Source of the DNA: Anaerolineae bacterium
GTDB lineage: Bacteria; Chloroflexota; Anaerolineae; Aggregatilineales; Phototrophicaceae
Direction: 5' to 3'
Assembly (NCBI GenBank): GCA_020848855.1
Contig: JADLHH010000447.1
Coordinates: 1 to 16,703 of the forward strand
DNA length: 16,703 bases
Notes under the pieces: generated by a model
Databases searched by the model: none
Told to the model about the DNA's origin: nothing
The model's input: the letters and a program-made list of their open reading frames with translations, nothing else
Position numbers and translations under genes: made by a program
Part shown: positions 7,502 to 13,806 of the stretch, one piece after another
Layout: every line of letters starts with the position of its first letter
How positions within the stretch are numbered: the first letter of the stretch is position 1

Positions 7502-8293
7502 ATGCCCGCAAAAGTGACGATTTTATCCCTGCTGGTCGAAGAACTGAACAGCGGTCGTATTAAGGTGGTCGACCTGTCGCAGCCGCTTGGCGAGGATACG
7601 GTCGTCATCGATCTGCCGCCGCAGTTCGCGTCGTCGCCGGGTTTCACCCGCGATGTCATTTCGTCCTACGACGATAAAGGCCCCGCCTGGTACTGGAATA
7701 CGATCCACCTGGGCGAGCATACTGGCACGCACTTCGACGCGCCGATCCACTGGATCACCGGCAGGGATTACGCCAACAACGCCACCGACACCATCCCGGC
7801 ACGGCAGTTCGTCGGCGCTGCCTGCGTGATCGACGTGACCCAAGAGGTCGCGCTGTACGAAGATTTCCTGCTCACGCGCGAGCATGTGCTGGCGTGGGAA
7901 GGCGAGCACGGCAAAATTCCGGCGGGCGCGTGGGTGCTGCTGCGCACCGACTGGTCGAAGCGCGCCGGGCGCGACGCTTTTCTGAACACCAGAGCCGACG
8001 GACCCCATTCGCCCGGCTGGCACGCCGACTGCGTGAAGTTTTTGGCGAACGAGCGCGACGTGCTGGGCGCGGGGGTGGAAACGGTCGGCACGGACGCGGG
8101 GCAGGCGGGCGCGTTCGATCCGCCGTTCCCGTGCCACACCTTCATGCACGGCGCGGGCAAATTCGGCTTGGCGAGCCTGAAAAACCTCGATCAACTGCCG
8201 CCCACTGGCGCGATTGTCATCGCCGCGCCGCTGAAGATCGTCAACGGGTCGGGCAGCCCGGTGCGCGTGATTGCTTTGGTTCCTGAATCGTAG
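7502..8293 (+). CDS. Cyclase family protein (kynurenine formamidase-like metal hydrolase)
   Basis: The 263-residue protein belongs to the cyclase family (PF04199 type), which includes bacterial kynurenine formamidase and isatin hydrolase. The metal-binding signature HTGTHFDAPIHW is at residues 73-84 (H73, H77, D79, H83). The second half has GVETVGTDAGQAG (191-203) and CHTFMHGAG (211-219), with further candidate catalytic histidines. Members hydrolyse an amide, lactone or lactam bond using divalent metal; the substrate is not determined here. The protein is somewhat longer than a typical kynurenine formamidase (about 210 residues). AGGAG at 7492-7496 sits 5 bases before ATG 7502. It is the last gene of the plus block, followed at once by stem-loops and a T-run. 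Confidence 0.9.
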   Translation: MPAKVTILSLLVEELNSGRIKVVDLSQPLGEDTVVIDLPPQFASSPGFTRDVISSYDDKGPAWYWNTIHLGEHTGTHFDAPIHWITGRDYANNATDTIPARQFVGAACVIDVTQEVALYEDFLLTREHVLAWEGEHGKIPAGAWVLLRTDWSKRAGRDAFLNTRADGPHSPGWHADCVKFLANERDVLGAGVETVGTDAGQAGAFDPPFPCHTFMHGAGKFGLASLKNLDQLPPTGAIVIAAPLKIVNGSGSPVRVIALVPES

Positions 8294-8298
8294 CATCG

Positions 8299-8321
8299 TA
8301 GGGGCGCACGGCTGTGCGCCC
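8299..8321. repeat. GTAGGGGC stem-loop repeat, copy 2
   Basis: The GTAGGGGC prefix comes from GCATCGTAGGGG (first G at 8293); a perfect 8-bp stem GGGCGCAC (8302-8309) / GTGCGCCC (8314-8321) closes the loop GGCT. It is the same stem as copy 1 at 1569-1588, differing in one loop base. It lies 6 bases after the cyclase stop codon. Confidence 0.8.
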
Positions 8322-8346
8322 GTCATCATAATTTGAAATCGTCATC

Positions 8347-8380
8347 GTAGGGGCACGACACGTCGTGCCCGCTTTTTTCT
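8347..8380 (+). terminator. Intrinsic terminator built on a GTAGGGGC stem-loop (copy 3)
   Basis: GGGCACGA (8351-8358) pairs perfectly with TCGTGCCC (8363-8370) around CACG, followed by GC and six T residues (8373-8378). This is a good rho-independent terminator for the plus-strand genes ending at 8293. The stem would also form in minus-strand RNA, but without a T-run on that side. It repeats the prefix CATCGTAGGGGC found 49 bases upstream, so two tandem copies separate the convergent genes. Confidence 0.75.
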
Positions 8381-8386
8381 TCCTGC

Positions 8387-9514
8387 TTACACCAGCAGTT
8401 CCCGGTGTTTGGTCAGCGCGTCGATCAGGCAGTCGATATCGTGCTGATTGTTATAGGCGTGTGGCGAGATGCGCAGGTTGTCGTCGCGGCTCGACGTGAT
8501 GATGTTCTCGTTCGCCAGCCACTTGACCAGCAGATCAACCTTATGCGAGCGCACCGTGATCAGCGCGCCGTGCTTGGCAGGGTCGGCGGGCGTTACCAGA
8601 TTGAACCCGCGCTGCATCACGCCTTCCTTGATCGCCCCGGTCAGTTCGCCAATCTGCCGCTCGATGCTCTCCAACCCGACCGACTGGATCAGCTTGATCC
8701 CGGCGACGGCGGCATAAGTATTGGGCACGGGCGGCGTCCCCGCTTCGAAGCGGCGGGCGGTGGGCGCGGGGGTGTTGTGATAAATGTCCATCGCGAAGAT
8801 ATTCGCCTGCGAGAACCAGCCCATCGTCGTCGGGTTTAGCTCGTTGAGCAGTTCCTTGCGCACGTACAGATATGCCAAGCCCGCCGACGCCAGCAGATAT
8901 TTCAGCACCCCGCCGACCAGGAAATCGACGCCCAGCTTCTTCACGTCGATTGGCATGGTTCCGAGCGCCTGATAGCTGTCGACCAGCACCTTCGCGCCTT
9001 TGGCGTGCGCCAGCTTGACAATCGCCGGGATATCCAGCTTCGCGCCGTTGCGAAAGCAGACGTGCGTGACCGACACGACCGCCGTGCGCTCGTCAATGGC
9101 GTCGGCGAAGCGCTGGAGCGGGATGCTGTTCCCGGCGGCGGGCACGTGGACGACCTGCGCGCCGCGCTGTTCCTGCGCGTGCCAGATTTGCGCGACGGTT
9201 GGGAATTCGAAGTCGCTGACGACGATTTTGTTGCGCTCGCCGCTGAAGTCGAAGGCGCTGGCGAGCGCGCTCACCCCGGCGGAAACCGAGGTCGTGACCC
9301 CCACTTCCGACGCTTCAGCATTGACCAGCCCGGCGAAGGCGCTGCGGGCGGCTTCCTGCCGTTCAACCCAGTATTCCCAGGGCGAGCCTTTCTCGTCCCA
9401 GTCGCCCAGGTAATCGGCGTAGGCGAGACGCACCTCGTTGGAGAGCGCCCCCTGCGAGCAGCTATTCAGGTAGATTTTGTCCCGGAAGATCGGGAAGTGG
9501 TTGCGAAAATCCAT
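8387..9514 (-). CDS. Class V aminotransferase-like PLP enzyme
   Basis: The 375-residue protein has the fold type I, class V architecture (cysteine desulfurase, kynureninase, isopenicillin N epimerase relatives). The PLP lysine is K205 in VGGVLKYLLAS, and D179 in VLVDSYQALG contacts the cofactor nitrogen. SVTHVCFRNG (148-157) and the C-terminal LRISPHAYN (Arg for the substrate carboxylate) fit the family. No active-site cysteine loop of the cysteine desulfurase kind is evident, so a desulfurase role is not favoured. The start ATG 9514 has GGAAAG a few bases upstream on the minus strand. It is transcribed toward the terminator region and follows LivF by 146 bases. Kynureninase-like lyase, epimerase or transaminase activity are all possible. 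Confidence 0.87.
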   Translation of the reverse strand: MDFRNHFPIFRDKIYLNSCSQGALSNEVRLAYADYLGDWDEKGSPWEYWVERQEAARSAFAGLVNAEASEVGVTTSVSAGVSALASAFDFSGERNKIVVSDFEFPTVAQIWHAQEQRGAQVVHVPAAGNSIPLQRFADAIDERTAVVSVTHVCFRNGAKLDIPAIVKLAHAKGAKVLVDSYQALGTMPIDVKKLGVDFLVGGVLKYLLASAGLAYLYVRKELLNELNPTTMGWFSQANIFAMDIYHNTPAPTARRFEAGTPPVPNTYAAVAGIKLIQSVGLESIERQIGELTGAIKEGVMQRGFNLVTPADPAKHGALITVRSHKVDLLVKWLANENIITSSRDDNLRISPHAYNNQHDIDCLIDALTKHRELLV

Positions 9515-9570
9515 GCTCTTTCCTTTAGTGCTGGGTGTTGAGCAAAATTTATCGGGTTAAAAGTTACAAG

Positions 9571-9614
9571 TTGAAAGTTAAAAGTGTCCTGACGCGACCA
9601 CTTTCAACCTTTAA
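9571..9614. repeat. Imperfect inverted repeat of TTAAAAGT words
   Basis: The arm 9571-9586 (TTGAAAGTTAAAAGTG) pairs with 9599-9614 at 13 of 16 positions, around a 12-base loop. It lies downstream of livF in the direction of transcription and may slow or end some transcripts. It lacks a GC-rich stem and T-run, so it is not a standard terminator. Confidence 0.55.
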
Positions 9615-9633
9615 CTTTTCACTGTTTTACCTT

Positions 9634-9660
9634 AGTCCTCAGTCCTTGTCCCTTAGTCCT
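9634..9660. repeat. AGTCCT word repeat
   Basis: AGTCCT occurs at 9634, 9641 and 9655, twice preceded by TTAGTCCT and once by CAGTCCT. The same CAGTCCT word is repeated in the livM-livG spacer at 11294-11323. The repeat ends immediately before the livF stop codon at 9661. Confidence 0.6.
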
Positions 9661-10389
9661 TTACCGTCCGAGATATGCCTTGCGCAGTTCGTCGTGATCG
9701 AGCAGGTTGGCGGCGGTGTCAGTCAGCACGACGCGCCCGGTTTGCAGCACGTAGCCGCGTGTGGCAATCGACAGCGCCATGTTCGCGTTCTGCTCGACCA
9801 TGAAGATCGTCACGCCCTGGCGGTTCACCTGCTGGATGATCTCGAAGTTGTGCTCGACCAGCAGCGGCGCTAATCCCATCGACGGCTCGTCCATCAGCAG
9901 CAGCCTGGGGCGCGACATTAGCGCGCGCGCCATTGCCAGCATCTGCTGTTCGCCGCCGCTGAGCGTGCCGCCCGGCTGATGCAGGCGCTCTTTCAAACGC
10001 GGGAACAGCGCCATGATCCGCTCGAAATCCTCGCGTATGCCGTCGTGATCGCGGCGCAGGTATGCGCCCATCTGCAAATTTTCCAGCACGCTCATCGAGC
10101 CGAAGATGCGGCGGTTTTCCGGCACGACCGCCATGCCGCGCTCGACGCGGTAGCTGGTCGGGTACGATTCGACCGCCACGCCGTCGAATTCCACCTGTCC
10201 GCTGGCAGGCTTGACGATGCCGAGGATCGTCTTGAGCGTGGTCGATTTTCCCGATGCGTTGCCGCCCAGCAGGCACACCAGTTCGCCGGGGTACACTTCG
10301 AGATTGACGTCCTGCAGGATGTGAATCAAGCCGTAATAGGTGTTGATGTCGTGCAGGCGCAGCAGCGGTTCTCTCGGCGCGGGCATCAT
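9661..10389 (-). CDS. livF: Branched-chain amino acid-type ABC transporter ATPase LivF
   Basis: The 242-residue ATPase of the HAAT importer has Walker A GGNASGKST (residues 42-50), E91 in VPENRRIF in the Q-loop region as usual for LivF, signature LSGGEQQ (143-149), Walker B LLLMDE (163-168) and VEQN (198-201) in the switch region. The Walker A has A-S in place of the more usual G-A, still fitting GxxxxGK[ST]. The ATG at 10389 overlaps the livG stop in an ATGATG arrangement (4-base overlap), which decides the start; a frame extending further upstream only shadows livG. It works in the cytoplasm with LivG to drive LivH/LivM. Substrate identity is set by the binding protein, not this subunit. 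Confidence 0.93.
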   Translation of the reverse strand: MMPAPREPLLRLHDINTYYGLIHILQDVNLEVYPGELVCLLGGNASGKSTTLKTILGIVKPASGQVEFDGVAVESYPTSYRVERGMAVVPENRRIFGSMSVLENLQMGAYLRRDHDGIREDFERIMALFPRLKERLHQPGGTLSGGEQQMLAMARALMSRPRLLLMDEPSMGLAPLLVEHNFEIIQQVNRQGVTIFMVEQNANMALSIATRGYVLQTGRVVLTDTAANLLDHDELRKAYLGR

Positions 10390-11174
10390 TTCCGCTCCGT
10401 GCGCGAATTGTGACCGAGATAGGCTTCGATCACCGCCGGGTCGCTGGCGACGCGGTCGAACGTCCCCTCGCTGATCTTCACGCCGTGATCGAGCGCGATC
10501 ACCCGGTCGGAGATGCCGCCGACTACGCTCATATCGTGCTCGATCAGCACGATAGTCAGCCCCAGTTCGTCGCGCAGCTTGGCGATCAGCTCGGTGACCT
10601 CGCCGGTCTCGTTGGGGTTCATCCCGGCAGCGGGTTCGTCGAGCAGCAGCAGGCGCGGCTCGGTCATCAGCGCGCGGGCGATTTCGAGGCGTCGCCGGTT
10701 GGCATACGACAGGCTGTAGGCGGGCTGGTCGAAGCGGTAGCCGACCAGCCGCTCGCCGAAGAACGCCAGCTTCTGTTCGGCAAGCGCGCGAATCTGCGCT
10801 TCTTCGCGCCGGTAGCCGGGCGTCCGCAGGATCACCTGAAGCCAATTGGCGTGGGTGCGGGCGAAGGCAGCGCTCATCACGTTTTCGATCACGGTCATGT
10901 TCAGGAACAGCCGCAGACTCTGGAATGTCCGGGCGATGCCGCGCCGGGTGATGGCGTGCATCTCGCTCCCGACAATCGATTTGCCGCTAAACAGGATGTC
11001 GCCGCCGTCGGGGCGGTACAAGCCGGTCATCAGGTTCAGGACGGTTGTCTTGCCCGCGCCGTTGGGTCCGATCAGGCTGACGATCTCGCCGGGTTCGACG
11101 CGGAAAGACAGGTCGCTGACCACCTGCAAGCCGCCGCAATGCTTGGCTACGGGACTGAGTTCGAGCAGCGCCAT
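10386..11174 (-). CDS. livG: Branched-chain amino acid-type ABC transporter ATPase LivG
   Basis: The 262-residue ATPase has Walker A GPNGAGKTT (residues 36-44), Q-loop Q85 in RTFQSLRLF, Walker B LLLLDEP (175-181) and switch H213 in IEHD. The insert around FLNMTVIENVM, and the RRRLEIARAL helix after the signature, are typical of LivG. The signature reads LSYAN (155-159) instead of LSYGQ/LSGGQ, a departure that may be lineage-specific. The start ATG at 11174 gives the usual LivG N-terminus; no convincing Shine-Dalgarno precedes it, unlike most genes here. It is separated from livM by 153 bases of repeat-rich spacer and overlaps livF by 4 bases. Confidence 0.93.
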   Translation of the reverse strand: MALLELSPVAKHCGGLQVVSDLSFRVEPGEIVSLIGPNGAGKTTVLNLMTGLYRPDGGDILFSGKSIVGSEMHAITRRGIARTFQSLRLFLNMTVIENVMSAAFARTHANWLQVILRTPGYRREEAQIRALAEQKLAFFGERLVGYRFDQPAYSLSYANRRRLEIARALMTEPRLLLLDEPAAGMNPNETGEVTELIAKLRDELGLTIVLIEHDMSVVGGISDRVIALDHGVKISEGTFDRVASDPAVIEAYLGHNSRTERK

Positions 11175-11327
11175 TTAGAAACCCAGGACTGAGTGCCGGG
11201 GACGGGTGACTGAGACCATCCGCGGACTCGTGAACAATCGATGTGAAGCAGCGCTATTTGCGGTGATTACGCACATATGGAGTGTCATCTATACTCAGTC
11301 CTCGAATCTCAGTCCTCAGTCCTGAAT
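11175..11327. other. livM-livG spacer with CTCAGTCCT repeats
   Basis: There is no gene in these 153 bases. CTCAGTCCT occurs at 11294-11302, 11308-11316 and 11315-11323 (the last two overlap), and its complement AGGACTGAG at 11185-11193. The two orientations could pair across about 100 bases and fold the livM-livG leader, which would bring the livG start close to the stem. No promoter-like pair was convincing. Confidence 0.6.
11294..11323. repeat. CTCAGTCCT word repeat (three copies)
   Basis: Three exact copies of the 9-base word lie in 30 bases directly beyond the livM stop codon (11328-11330); an inverted copy is at 11185-11193 near livG. Shorter AGTCCT copies occur at 9634-9660. Confidence 0.65.
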
Positions 11328-12770
11328 CTATACGACCTCGACCCGGCGCTGACCAAGCAGCCCATTCGGGCGATAGATCATCAGCACGATCAGCACCACG
11401 CCCACGAACAGCAGCCGGGTGATGCTCGGCTCCTGCGAAAGCCGCGTCTCCCACACGAACGCCAGCAGGTACAGCGTCGGGATCAGCGCGACGAACCGCC
11501 ACCGGCTGCGGCGAATCCGCGTGACGCCCAGCACCAGCGCGATCAGCACCCCGAAGGCGAGGTTGCCCGCCTGCACCGGGTCGGGCAGCCCGACCAGCCA
11601 GCCGCGCACAATATTGCTGAAATCGGAGTTGGTCTTCGCCAGCGGCACGAACGTTTCCGGCGCGAGCGCGGGCAGCGCGGCGCGCAGCACGAAGCCGAAC
11701 ACCAGCAGCACGCCGACCAGCAGCGGTGTCTGCCAGCGCGGTTTGAGCACGCTCCCCAGCAGCAGGATCACGCCGGCGTAAAACAGCTTGCCGGCGAGGT
11801 CGGCGTTGCGCAGCACGTCCGGCACGGCGATGATGAGCAGCGCGCCCAGCAGCACGCCGGGCAGGCTGCCGATGCCGCCGAGGACGATGATCGCGTAGAT
11901 GTTGATCAGGAAGGTGGTGTCGAAGTTGCCCGGAAACACCGACCCCTGCCACGCCGCGAAGATGCCGCCGCACAGCCCGGCGATAGCCGCTCCGGCGGCG
12001 AACGCCTGAATCTTCAGGCGGCGCGTCGGCATTCCCATCGCTTCGGCGGCAAGCTCATCTTCGCGCAGCGCCGACCACGCCCGCCCGACCCGCGATTGGC
12101 GCAGGTGATAGATTACCAGCATCATCACCGCCAACAGGATCAGCAGGATGTAGTAATGGTCGATGACGGTTCGGGCAGTGAAGCCGAAGAAGCTGAGCGG
12201 GTCGAGGTTGACGATCCCGTTGGGACCGCCGGTGAGGTCGAGCGGCTTTTCCTGCCCCGGCAGCGAGACGCGCGTTAGGCTGGTGGTCAGTTGGACGAAC
12301 ACCAGCCCGAAACCGAGCGTCACGATGGCAAGATAATCGCCGATCAGCCGCAGCGACGGCAAGCCGAGCAGCAAGCCGAACAGCGCCGTCACCGCCGTGA
12401 TGATGACCAGCGTGATCGGCGTCGGCAGGTGAACGCCGGTGAAGGGCGACGACAGGTAAGCGTAGGCATACGCGCCGATGCCGTAAAAGGCGACGAAGCC
12501 CAAATCCAGCAAGCCCGCGTAACCCACGACCACGTTCAAGCCGAGCGCCAGCGTGCCCAGCAGCGCTACATTTCCGGCGACGCGGATCGCGAAGGTGTTG
12601 TCGGTCAGCAGCGGCAGCGCTGCGCCGAGCGCGACCATCACCACCAGCCAAGCCCACGCCGGCAGCCGCGCGCCGAGGTGCTCGACCAGCCCGGCGAGAC
12701 CGGTCCTGCGGCTGACGCGCTGCCCGTACTGCTGCACCCATTGATCGACGCCGATTTTTTGCTCGGACAT
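11328..12770 (-). CDS. livM: Branched-chain amino acid-type ABC permease LivM, C-terminally enlarged
   Basis: The 480-residue polytopic permease carries LivM hallmarks: GYAGLLDLGFVAFYGIGAY (residues 83-101), DLTGGPNG (178-185), the ATPase-coupling stretch WSALREDELAAEAMG (232-246), VLGGIGSLPGVLLGA (296-310) and the closing YRPNGLLG (466-473). Family members usually run about 300-430 residues. Here roughly 115 residues (about 340-455) with several extra hydrophobic stretches stand between the last usual core helix and the RPNGLLG end. A hydrophilic N-terminal lead of about 38 residues precedes the first helix. The start ATG 12770 follows the livH stop by 3 bases and has AGAAGG as ribosome binding site inside livH. 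It pairs with LivH in the membrane. Confidence 0.93.
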   Translation of the reverse strand: MSEQKIGVDQWVQQYGQRVSRRTGLAGLVEHLGARLPAWAWLVVMVALGAALPLLTDNTFAIRVAGNVALLGTLALGLNVVVGYAGLLDLGFVAFYGIGAYAYAYLSSPFTGVHLPTPITLVIITAVTALFGLLLGLPSLRLIGDYLAIVTLGFGLVFVQLTTSLTRVSLPGQEKPLDLTGGPNGIVNLDPLSFFGFTARTVIDHYYILLILLAVMMLVIYHLRQSRVGRAWSALREDELAAEAMGMPTRRLKIQAFAAGAAIAGLCGGIFAAWQGSVFPGNFDTTFLINIYAIIVLGGIGSLPGVLLGALLIIAVPDVLRNADLAGKLFYAGVILLLGSVLKPRWQTPLLVGVLLVFGFVLRAALPALAPETFVPLAKTNSDFSNIVRGWLVGLPDPVQAGNLAFGVLIALVLGVTRIRRSRWRFVALIPTLYLLAFVWETRLSQEPSITRLLFVGVVLIVLMIYRPNGLLGQRRVEVV

Positions 12771-12773
12771 GGG

Positions 12774-13703
12774 CTACACCTTCTGCGCCAGCCGCGCACC
12801 CAGCAGCCCCTGCGGGCGAAGGAGCAGCACGACCACCAGCACCACGAAGGCGACCACGTCCTTGTAGGTGGACGAGATGAAGCCGACGGCGAACGTCTCG
12901 GCGATGCCCAGCACGAAGCCGCCGAGCATCGCGCCGGGGATGCTGCCGATGCCGCCCAGCACCGCCGCCGTGAAACCCTTCAGCCCGGCGGTGAAGCCCA
13001 TGAAGTGCCACACGCGGGTGAACACGATCCCGCTGAGCACGCCCGCCGCGCCTGCCAGCGCGCTGCCGACGAAGAACGTGAAGATAATCACCCGGTCGAC
13101 ATCGACGCCCATCAGTGCTGCTGCCTCGCGGTCAATCGACACGGCGCGCATCGCCTTGCCCAGCCGGGTATTGCGCACCAGATATCGCAGCACGATCATC
13201 AGCACGATGGCGGCAGCGATCACCAGCGCCCGCGTCGCTGACAGCCGGGCATTGCCGATTTCAAAGCCCAGCGCCGGCGGGATCAGCTCCTGCATTTCGT
13301 AATTGCGGTACTGCGCCGTGAGCGTAAGCTGGACGGCGTTCTGGATGAAGAACGACACGCCCAGCGCGCTGATCAGCGGGGCGATGCGCGGCGCGCTGCG
13401 CAGCGGGCGGTAGGCGAAGCGTTCGATGACCACGCCCAGCACGCCGCAGCCGAGCATTGCCGCCAGCAGCATGAGCAGGATTACCCCGACCGGGACGATC
13501 AGTGGACCACTTTCCGGGACGAGCGCGATCATCACGCCGTAGCCGATGAACGTGCCGACCATATACACGTCGCCGTGCGCGAAGTTCAGCAGCCGCAGCA
13601 CGCCGTAGACCATCGAATAGCCGAGCGCGATCAGGGCGTAGACTGCCCCCAGCGTCAAGCCGTTGATCAGTTGCTGCGGCAGCGTTGCGAAGAAAATATC
13701 CAT
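12774..13703 (-). CDS. livH: Branched-chain amino acid-type ABC permease LivH
   Basis: The 309-residue membrane permease has normal LivH length. Hallmarks are LINGLTLGAVYALIALGYSM (residues 12-31), LNFAHGDVYM (39-48), FAYRPLR (96-102), the coupling loop AMRAVSIDREAAALMGVDV (184-202), AAVLGGIGSIPGAMLGG (246-262) and LLRPQGLLG (294-302). The start ATG 13703 gives the usual MxxFxxxLPQQLINGLTLG beginning; an in-frame extension toward 13910 lies inside the binding-protein gene and has no membrane or family character. No obvious Shine-Dalgarno precedes it. It is 103 bases downstream of the binding-protein gene, past a stem-loop, and 3 bases upstream of livM. Confidence 0.94.
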   Translation of the reverse strand: MDIFFATLPQQLINGLTLGAVYALIALGYSMVYGVLRLLNFAHGDVYMVGTFIGYGVMIALVPESGPLIVPVGVILLMLLAAMLGCGVLGVVIERFAYRPLRSAPRIAPLISALGVSFFIQNAVQLTLTAQYRNYEMQELIPPALGFEIGNARLSATRALVIAAAIVLMIVLRYLVRNTRLGKAMRAVSIDREAAALMGVDVDRVIIFTFFVGSALAGAAGVLSGIVFTRVWHFMGFTAGLKGFTAAVLGGIGSIPGAMLGGFVLGIAETFAVGFISSTYKDVVAFVVLVVVLLLRPQGLLGARLAQKV

Positions 13704-13732
13704 GTGGGCAGGTTCGTCAAGATTTCGAGTAA

Positions 13733-13761
13733 ACCGGGGCGACACAGCCGTGCCGCCCGGT
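13733..13761 (-). terminator. Stem-loop between binding-protein and livH genes (attenuator candidate)
   Basis: Read on the minus strand, ACCGGGCGGCAC pairs with GTGTCGCCCCGGT around the loop GGCT, with one bulge and one G-U pair, then TTTACTC follows. A strong stem here would let the binding-protein mRNA accumulate above the permease mRNA, a common layout in importer operons. The GGCT loop and the GGGCG-CAC arms resemble the GTAGGGGC repeat family. Confidence 0.5.
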
Positions 13762-13806
13762 GAACGTCTGAGGATGAAATGCCCCGTTCTTGACGACGAA
13801 CAGGCG

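Larger units (their letters stand above)
9515..9660. other. Repeat-filled spacer between livF and the PLP enzyme gene
   Basis: The 146-base spacer holds no gene. Most of it is AT-rich TTAAAAGTT/AACTTTTAA words, including a hairpin at 9571-9614, followed by three AGTCCT words. The 30 bases next to 9514 hold the ribosome binding site of the aminotransferase-like gene. No clear promoter could be placed. Confidence 0.6.

Noticed and set aside
1565..8370. GTAGGGGC repeats as a CRISPR array
   Set aside because: Copies are few, irregularly spaced and palindromic, with no uniform spacers and no cas genes.
7502..9514. A full tryptophan-kynurenine pathway
   Set aside because: Only two families in common; no dioxygenase or monooxygenase gene is visible and both families have many other substrates.
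11277..13241. Two plus-strand open frames of more than 300 codons antisense to livM and livH
   Set aside because: Gln-, Arg- and His-rich translations opposite strongly conserved permease sequences; they are reverse-frame shadows of membrane-protein genes.
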